Shown here: piece by piece, positions 1-4,944 of the stretch
Position numbering within the stretch: position 1 is the first letter of the stretch
Layout of the letters: each line of letters begins with the position of its first letter
Source of the DNA: JBGPIT01 sp041485125
Lineage (GTDB): Bacteria; Desulfobacterota; Binatia; UTPRO1
NCBI GenBank assembly: GCA_041485125.1
Contig: JBGPIT010000120.1
Coordinates: 1-12,210, forward strand
Direction of reading: 5' to 3'
DNA: 12,210 bases
Position numbers and translations under genes: made by a program
The notes under the pieces: model-generated
Told to the model about the DNA's origin: nothing
Seen by the model: only the letters and a program-made list of their open reading frames with translations
Databases searched by the model: none

Positions 1-26
1 ACGTTGGCGTCGGCTGTTGCCAGTCG

Positions 27-45
27 CGCCGCGCGGAGCGCGGCG
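27..45 (-). terminator. GC hairpin downstream of rpoD, possible operon end
   Basis: A perfect 8-bp inverted repeat (CGCCGCGC at 27-34, GCGCGGCG at 38-45) with a 3-base loop lies about 120 nt beyond the rpoD stop codon. Read on the minus strand no T-tract follows, so it is not a canonical intrinsic terminator. It could be an RNA 3' end stabilised after Rho-dependent termination, or a chance palindrome in GC-rich DNA. The rest of 1-164 shows no convincing gene: I found no tRNA arms and no conserved protein. Confidence 0.22.
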
Positions 46-164
46 GGCCAACGGAAGCACCCGGGGCGCGTTAACGATCTGTACGACGTGATTCCGGCGG
101 GAGACGCGGCGGTACGAGCGCACGCACGGCAACGGACGACGAGCGAGCGTCCGCCGATGCCGAG

Positions 165-1988
165 TCACTCGTCGAGGAAATCTCGGAGGTGCTTCTTGCG
201 GAGAGGGTGACGCAGCTTGCGCAGGGCCTTCGCTTCGATCTGGCGGATGCGCTCGCGGGTGACTTCGAGTGTCTGGCCGATTTCTTCGAGCGTGTGCTCC
301 GTGCGGCGGTCGATGCCGAAGCGCATGCGGAGAACCTCTTGCTCGCGCGGCGAGAGCGTGGCGAGGACCGTCGCGGTGCGGTCGCGCAGCGCCTTCTGCG
401 CGATCCTCTCGGTCGGCGGGATGGCGTAGGGGTCGGCGACCGTGTCGCCGAGGGCGCCGTCTTGGTCCTTGCCGATCGGCGTGTCGAACGAGACCGGGTC
501 CTGCACCATGCGCGTCACCCGTTTCACCTTGTCGAGCGGGAGATCGAGGCGGCGCGCGAGATCGTCCTCGCTGGGCTCGCGTCCGGTCTCCTGCACCATG
601 ACGCGGGCGGCGCGGAGGACGCGATGGAGCGCCTCGATCATGTGCACCGGGACGCGGATGGTGCGGCCCTGGTCGGCGATCGCGCGGCTGATCGCCTGGC
701 GGATCCACCACGTCGCATACGTGGAGAAGCGGTAGCCGCGGCGGTAGTCGAACTTCTCGACCGCGCGCATGAGGCCGATGTTGCCTTCCTGGATGAGGTC
801 GAGGAAGGGCAGGCCGCGGTGCATGTAGCGCTTGGCGAGGCTCACGACGAGACGGAGATTCGCCTCGATCAGCTCGGTCTTGGCCTGCTGGGCGCGCCGC
901 TCGCCGTCGCGGATGATCGCGACCGACTGGGCGAGATCGGCGGCGCTCAAGTCGGCGAGACGCTCGATCGTCCGCAGCTCGCGCAACGCGGCGCGGATCT
1001 CGACGTCGAGGTGCGCGACGTCGGCGGCGGTCATGCGATGGCGCGCGAAGAACCGCTGCGCCTCGCGCTGCGCCTCGCGCAATGCCGCGCTCGGCCGGCT
1101 CGGATCGACGCGCTCGGTGTCGTAGTCGCTCGCGAGCTGCGCCAAGTCGGCCGCCGGCGCACCGAGTCGCTCTTGATAGCGACGCAGCACCGACTCGCAC
1201 CGTACCGCGGCCGCGGCGGCGGAGCGGATCGATCCGACGATCGCGGCGAAGTGGCGCCGCGCGAGCGCGAGCGCGCCCATCGCCTCGACGAGGCGGTCGC
1301 GCTCACTCGCGTCCATCGACGCCGCATCCGCGCCGGCGGCGTCGCCCCGGGCGCCCTCGGCATCGGCCCGACCCCCGCCGGCGTCCGGGCGGCTCAGGGC
1401 CGTAGCGGCGCGGCGGATCTTCGCGACCGAAGCGAGGAAGCGCGCCGTCCGCTCCTCGACCGGGAGCGGCGAGTTGCGCGCATCGTCCGCCTCGCCGAGC
1501 ACCTCGTGGATGCTGAGCTCCCCGCGCTCGAGACCGGTTGCCAGATCGCACACGTAGGTGACGGCGAGTGGCGACGCGAACGCGGCGCGCCGGATCTGGG
1601 TCGTGGCATCCTCGATGCGCTGCGCGAGACAGACCTCGCCCTCGCGGTCGAGCAGCGTGACGCCGGCGATGTCCTGCAGGTAGCGGCGCACCGGGTCGGC
1701 GGTCGGCGGACGCGACTCGACACTGTCGCGCTCGGGCTCGGGCTCAGGATCGTCCTCCTCATCGGTGACGGTTCCCTCGTCGGCGAGGTCGAGCGCCATG
1801 GTTTCGGCGAGCGGCTCCTCGACCACGTCGATGTCGAGCTCGCCGAGCATCGTCATCACCTCTTCGATCTGCTCGCCGGTCATCGATTCCGAGGGCAGCA
1901 GGCGGTTGACGTCGTCGACCGTCAGAAAGCCCTTCGCCTTCCCCGTCTCGAGCAGCTGCTTGATGTCGTTCAGGTCGCGGGGTTCCAC
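165..1988 (-). CDS. rpoD: RNA polymerase primary sigma factor RpoD (sigma-70)
   Basis: 607-residue housekeeping sigma factor that directs RNA polymerase to -35/-10 promoters. Region 1.1 covers about residues 3-60 (LNDIKQLLETGKAKGFLT) and is followed by an acidic linker. Region 1.2 is about 96-128 (DPVRRYLQDI). A non-conserved region spans about 129-365. Region 2 (about 370-450) includes NLRLVVSLAKRYMHRG and the -10 recognition helix with YATWWIRQAISRAI. Region 3 is about 451-525. Region 4 (about 535-605) has the -35 helix-turn-helix TLEEIGQTLEVTRERIRQIE. Length is close to the E. coli protein (613). The start chosen is GTG at 1988: a GAGGG site lies 7 nt upstream, and the residues before it (RPTSHEGFR) are the dnaG end read in another frame. 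It follows dnaG by 10 nt and is the last gene of the operon. An Ala/Gly/Asp-rich stretch (about 200-228) sits inside the non-conserved region. Family identity is certain; the exact start is likely. Confidence 0.97.
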   Translation of the reverse strand: MEPRDLNDIKQLLETGKAKGFLTVDDVNRLLPSESMTGEQIEEVMTMLGELDIDVVEEPLAETMALDLADEGTVTDEEDDPEPEPERDSVESRPPTADPVRRYLQDIAGVTLLDREGEVCLAQRIEDATTQIRRAAFASPLAVTYVCDLATGLERGELSIHEVLGEADDARNSPLPVEERTARFLASVAKIRRAATALSRPDAGGGRADAEGARGDAAGADAASMDASERDRLVEAMGALALARRHFAAIVGSIRSAAAAAVRCESVLRRYQERLGAPAADLAQLASDYDTERVDPSRPSAALREAQREAQRFFARHRMTAADVAHLDVEIRAALRELRTIERLADLSAADLAQSVAIIRDGERRAQQAKTELIEANLRLVVSLAKRYMHRGLPFLDLIQEGNIGLMRAVEKFDYRRGYRFSTYATWWIRQAISRAIADQGRTIRVPVHMIEALHRVLRAARVMVQETGREPSEDDLARRLDLPLDKVKRVTRMVQDPVSFDTPIGKDQDGALGDTVADPYAIPPTERIAQKALRDRTATVLATLSPREQEVLRMRFGIDRRTEHTLEEIGQTLEVTRERIRQIEAKALRKLRHPLRKKHLRDFLDE

Positions 1989-1995
1989 GCGAAAA

Positions 1996-2000
1996 CCCTC
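1996..2000 (-). promoter_or_regulatory. rpoD ribosome binding site
   Basis: On the minus strand GAGGG lies 7 nt before the GTG at 1988 and shares bases with the dnaG stop codon (TGA, 2001-1999). This decides the rpoD start and suggests that ribosomes finishing dnaG feed rpoD initiation (translational coupling, inferred). Confidence 0.6.
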
Positions 2001-3849
2001 ATGGCTCGTCGGTCTTGTCGCGGAATTTGTCGATCTCGATCTTCTCGCGCAAGTGTACCGCGGCAGCGGCATCGTCGCACTCGGCATCGGCAACGCGGAT
2101 CTCGCGCAGGACCGCTTGCGAACGGCGTCGTGACGCGCGCCGGCGGAGGAACGCGAGGCACTCGTCAACGAGCGCGGGAATGTCGCCCTCTTCAGTCTCG
2201 TTCTCGCTCCGTTCGGCGATGAGCCGGCGGGTGACGCGCGCCGCGGTCGCGTCATCCAAGCGCGAGAGGACGACCGCGGGATCGATCGGCTCGGCGCGAC
2301 GTGCCGCCGCGATCACGTCCTCGGCGACCGCGCGCAGCGTGGGATCGTCGAAGAGCGTGACGCCGCCGGCGGCATCGACTCGCTCGGCGGCGACCGGGTC
2401 GCTCACCATGAGCTCGAGCAGCAGCGTCTCCGCGGGCGTGGTCCCGGCGTCGCGCGGCGGGCCAGGCGCGGCGCCGCGATCGTCGCGACGCTCGTCCCCG
2501 GTACGACGCCACGGCGGCGGCGCGCCGCGCGAGGTCGTCGCGTTCAGCGTTCCGCGCGTCGTGCTCTTGCCGCGCAACATTTCCTCGCCGATCCCCAGAC
2601 GCTCGGCCGCCCGCCGCACCGTGATGTCGTACTCGAACGGATCGGTGATCTTGGCGAGCCAAGTCGCGATCTCCTGCGCGATCACGGCACGCTCGGCGGG
2701 CGTGCTCGCGGGTGCGACCTTGCGATCGAGGTAGAACTCGAGGAGCGGCTTGGCGCGACCGAGGAGGGTCTCGACAGCCGCCGCACCCTCGCGGCGGACG
2801 AAGGTATCGGGATCGTCGCCCGCAGGCAGGAATGCGGCGTGCCCCCAGAGGCCGGCCTCGAGAAAGAGGGCGAGCGCTTTCTCGGCGGCCTTCTCACCGG
2901 CGGCATCGCCGTCGAAGAACGCGACGATGTTGCGGGTGAAGCGGCGCAGCACCTGCAGCTGCGCCAGCGTGAGCGCGGTGCCCAGCGACGCGACCACGTG
3001 CGCGACACCCGCCTCGGCGAGCGCGAGCACGTCGAAGTAGCCCTCGACGACGAGGACGCGATCGACGGTGCGAATCGCCTCGCGCGCGACCGCCAAGCCG
3101 TAGAGGTGCGAGCCCTTGCGGTAGAGCGGCGTCTCGGGGGAGTTCAGGTACTTTGGCAAGTCGCGGCGCTCGCTCGTCGTGCCGGGAACGCTCCGACTGC
3201 CGAAGCCGACGACGCGACCTGACGCGTCGGTGATGGGGAACATCACGCGACCGCGGAAGCGGTCGAAGTGTCCGCCGCCGCGCCGCGCGCCGATCAAGCC
3301 GAGGCGCTCGGCGAGCTCGGGCGCGACGCCCGCGCTGCGCATCCGGCGCACCAGCGCCTCGCCCGACTCGGGTGCGAAGCCGAGCTGAAAGCGCTCGGCC
3401 GTCGCGCGGTTGATGCCGCGCTCCTCGAGATACGCGCGCCCCACCTGCGCGTCGGCGCTCTCCCACAGATAGCGCTGGAAGAAGCCGGCGGTCTTCTCGT
3501 TCAAGCGGAAGAGCGACTCGCGGACGCGGAGTGCAGGATCGTCCTCGCCGCGCTCGGGCAACGTCACCCCGTAGCGACGGGCCAAACGCTCGACGACCTC
3601 GGGGAAGGCGAGCGACTCGAGACGCATGAGGAAGCCGAAGACGTTCCCGCCGGCGCCGCAACCGAAGCAGTGAAAGATGCCGCGGTCCTCGTTGATGGTG
3701 AACGACGGCGTCTTCTCGGCGTGGAAAGGACAGAGGCCGACGTGATTGCGCCCGACCTTGCGCAAGCCGACGTGGCCCGAGACGACCTCGACGATATTGG
3801 CGCGGTCGCGCAGCTCGCTGAGGATCTCTTCCGGGATGAGACCGCGCAT
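1999..3849 (-). CDS. dnaG: DNA primase DnaG
   Basis: 616-residue primase that makes RNA primers at the replication fork. The N-terminal CHC2 zinc-binding domain has Cys40, His43, Cys61 and Cys64 (LCPFHAEKTPSF, FHCFGCGAGGN). The central catalytic core contains the Toprim motifs: VEGYFDVL with Glu269, ASLGTALT, and FFDGDAAGEKAAEKAL with Asp313 and Asp315 as likely metal ligands. A Pro/Arg-rich linker (about 430-470) leads to the C-terminal DnaB-helicase-binding domain (about 471-610). The length is normal for the family. I chose the ATG at 3849 (MRGLIPEEIL), one base after the cvpA stop codon, with a GGGGG run just upstream. An ATG at 3873 would add eight residues (MRRRAGAE) and overlap cvpA by 23 nt, and fits the family less well. 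dnaG sits between cvpA and rpoD in the macromolecular-synthesis operon. All key residues are present. Confidence 0.96.
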   Translation of the reverse strand: MRGLIPEEILSELRDRANIVEVVSGHVGLRKVGRNHVGLCPFHAEKTPSFTINEDRGIFHCFGCGAGGNVFGFLMRLESLAFPEVVERLARRYGVTLPERGEDDPALRVRESLFRLNEKTAGFFQRYLWESADAQVGRAYLEERGINRATAERFQLGFAPESGEALVRRMRSAGVAPELAERLGLIGARRGGGHFDRFRGRVMFPITDASGRVVGFGSRSVPGTTSERRDLPKYLNSPETPLYRKGSHLYGLAVAREAIRTVDRVLVVEGYFDVLALAEAGVAHVVASLGTALTLAQLQVLRRFTRNIVAFFDGDAAGEKAAEKALALFLEAGLWGHAAFLPAGDDPDTFVRREGAAAVETLLGRAKPLLEFYLDRKVAPASTPAERAVIAQEIATWLAKITDPFEYDITVRRAAERLGIGEEMLRGKSTTRGTLNATTSRGAPPPWRRTGDERRDDRGAAPGPPRDAGTTPAETLLLELMVSDPVAAERVDAAGGVTLFDDPTLRAVAEDVIAAARRAEPIDPAVVLSRLDDATAARVTRRLIAERSENETEEGDIPALVDECLAFLRRRASRRRSQAVLREIRVADAECDDAAAAVHLREKIEIDKFRDKTDEP

Positions 3850-3850
3850 C

Positions 3851-4420
3851 TCAGCCCCCGCCCGCCTTCGCATCGGTGTGTCGCGGGTGCGGCACGCGGC
3901 CGCCGTCGCGCAGCAGGCGCGCGGCGCGGACGCTCTCGGACCACTCTGGCGGCGGCGGTCGCACGTCGCGACCGACGTCCTCGGCGAAGGCGAGCAACGG
4001 GCGCGCGACGACGGAACTCCCGACTTCCGCCTCCAGCGCGGACGACGGCGCGTAGGCGAGCATCAGGAGCAAGCCGATCGCGGCGAGCGCCGCGCCCTTG
4101 ATCGCACCGAAGACGCCGCCGGCGAGACGGTTCACCGGCGAGAGGAAGACCAGGCCGAGCACCCGATGGAGAATCGCGCCGACGATGTTCGCGGCGAGGT
4201 CGACCGCGAAGAACACCGCCGCGAAGGCGATGATCGGACGGGTCCGTTCGGGAACGGCGTCGGGAAGGTGCGTCGCAGCGACGGCATAGGTCGCCGCCGC
4301 GACGGCCAACCCTCCAATCAGCCCGATGAAGCCGAAGAACTCACGAGAGAAGCCGCGCCAGAATCCTCGCAGCGCAAAGAGCGCGAGGACGATGGCGAGG
4401 ACCAGATCGATCCGATTCAC
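3851..4420 (-). CDS. cvpA: CvpA family inner-membrane protein
   Basis: 189-residue protein with four predicted membrane helices at about 5-22, 27-49, 62-84 and 102-123. The N-terminus (NRIDLVLAIVLALFALRGF) and the motif SPVNRLAGGVFGAIKG before helix 4 are typical of the CvpA/colicin V production family, whose members affect envelope homeostasis by an unclear mechanism. The C-terminal 60 residues are hydrophilic and Pro/Arg-rich. The start is GTG at 4420, supported by the family N-terminus and a GGGG run just upstream. Its stop codon is one base from the dnaG ATG, so it is almost certainly cotranscribed with dnaG and rpoD. A cvpA gene between rpsU and dnaG differs from E. coli, where those two genes are neighbours. 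The family call is firm; the cellular role here is unknown. Confidence 0.88.
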   Translation of the reverse strand: MNRIDLVLAIVLALFALRGFWRGFSREFFGFIGLIGGLAVAAATYAVAATHLPDAVPERTRPIIAFAAVFFAVDLAANIVGAILHRVLGLVFLSPVNRLAGGVFGAIKGAALAAIGLLLMLAYAPSSALEAEVGSSVVARPLLAFAEDVGRDVRPPPPEWSESVRAARLLRDGGRVPHPRHTDAKAGGG

Positions 4421-4490
4421 AGCACGCCCCGTTCTCGTCGGTGATCCGCCCCACCACTCCTCCCGCCCCCCGTCTCTACGACCGACTTAC

Positions 4491-4513
4491 GTCGCGGCGT
4501 CCAACGCCGCGAC
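4491..4513 (-). terminator. hairpin 1 between rpsU and cvpA
   Basis: Perfect 10-bp stem (GTCGCGGCGT at 4491-4500, ACGCCGCGAC at 4504-4513) with a 3-base loop. On the transcribed minus strand it is the second of two tandem hairpins after rpsU. A purine-rich GAGACGGGGGGCGGGAGG stretch follows, not a T-tract, so it is not a standard intrinsic terminator. Attenuation, RNA processing or protection of the rpsU mRNA 3' end are possible. Confidence 0.4.
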
Positions 4514-4515
4514 CC

Positions 4516-4538
4516 GGCGCCCAATCGTGATGGGCGCC
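4516..4538 (-). terminator. hairpin 2 between rpsU and cvpA
   Basis: Perfect 8-bp stem (GGCGCCCA at 4516-4523, TGGGCGCC at 4531-4538) with a 7-base loop, only 2 bases from hairpin 1. It is the first of the pair to be transcribed after rpsU. No T-tract follows. Its place matches the rpsU-dnaG spacer that in E. coli holds a partial terminator; equivalence of function is inference. Confidence 0.4.
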
Positions 4539-4611
4539 TACCTCCCGTCCCCCCTACGTTCTCGAGCGCGTTTCTCGCGGCGCGCGCATGGCGGCTGGCT
4601 GGTGTACGGGC

Positions 4612-4818
4612 TCACCCGTGTGTTTGTTGTGTGCGACTCGAACGGCGGAGCGCGCGTTTCTTGGCGGCGAGCGCCTTCTTCTTGCGCTTCACGCTCGGCT
4701 TCTCGTAGTGCTCTCGCTTGCGAAGCTCGGCGAGAATTCCTGCCTTCTCGCATTGCTTCTTGAAGCGCCGGATGGCGCTTTCGATGGGTTCGTTATCCTT
4801 GACCCTAACCCCGGACAT
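4612..4818 (-). CDS. rpsU: 30S ribosomal protein bS21
   Basis: 68-residue small-subunit protein bS21, which sits near the 16S rRNA 3' end and helps initiation. The N-terminus (VRVKDNEPIESAIRRFKKQ), the core CEKAGILAELRKREHYEKPS and the Lys/Arg-rich tail KRKKKALAAKKRALRR are characteristic. Length is normal (family about 55-75). The ATG at 4818 is chosen because the family begins just here. A longer reading to 4992 would add 58 residues of non-conserved sequence through the promoter. A strong purine tract (GGAGGGGGGTGA) precedes the ATG, with about 8-10 nt between its end and the start codon. It is the first gene of the rpsU-cvpA-dnaG-rpoD operon, but a 191-nt spacer with two hairpins separates it from the rest, so it may be expressed above the downstream genes. 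It is divergent from the M16 peptidase gene. Confidence 0.96.
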   Translation of the reverse strand: MSGVRVKDNEPIESAIRRFKKQCEKAGILAELRKREHYEKPSVKRKKKALAAKKRALRRSSRTQQTHG

Positions 4819-4911
4819 GCAATATTTCACCCCCCTCCGGGAATCCGTCGAGTGGCTTTCGTGCCGCGTGTGGGATGCACTCGAATCCCGTTCGGTGGTG
4901 CGCGGACTGGG
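4819..4911 (-). promoter_or_regulatory. rpsU 5' leader with mutually exclusive stems and Shine-Dalgarno
   Basis: The predicted untranslated leader is about 90 nt. The bases at 4838-4842 (CGGGA) and 4848-4854 (TCGAGTG) are complementary to 4886-4890 (TCCCG) and 4878-4884 (CACTCGA), forming a long interrupted stem whose base abuts the GGAGGGGGG ribosome-binding tract at 4828-4837. A competing local hairpin pairs 4872-4876 (GGGAT) with 4885-4889 (ATCCC). The two cannot form together. This could be a switch controlling bS21 synthesis, or chance pairing in GC-rich sequence. I see the complementarity; the regulation is inferred. Confidence 0.35.
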
Positions 4912-4916
4912 GCCGT

Positions 4917-4944
4917 ACATTAGATAAATTCGGGATGGAGTCAA
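4917..4944 (-). promoter_or_regulatory. sigma-70-type promoter of the rpsU operon
   Basis: On the minus strand TTGACT (4944-4939, 5 of 6 matches to the -35 consensus) is followed after 16 nt by TAATGT (4922-4917, 3 of 6). It lies in a conspicuously AT-rich island within very GC-rich DNA. Transcription would begin near 4910, giving a leader of roughly 90 nt before the rpsU ATG. The -35 hexamer falls just inside the start of the divergent M16 gene if that gene begins at 4935. Confidence 0.55.

Noticed and set aside
1..164. Possible tRNA downstream of rpoD
   Set aside because: I looked for D-arm and T-arm signatures on both strands and found none.
4..210. A 68-codon plus-strand open frame at the window start
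   Set aside because: It runs into the 3' end of rpoD on the opposite strand, is Arg/Ala/Ser-rich and has no ribosome-binding site or recognisable motif.
189..2222. A 677-codon plus-strand open frame opposite rpoD and the end of dnaG
   Set aside because: It is the mirror of rpoD in very GC-rich DNA, where stop codons are rare. Its product shows no recognisable domain, while the minus strand encodes a complete sigma-70.
1989..2255. N-terminal extension of RpoD to an ATG at 2255
   Set aside because: The added 89 residues lie in the dnaG coding region in another frame, are Arg/Ser-rich and do not resemble sigma factors. A good GTG and ribosome-binding site exist at 1988.
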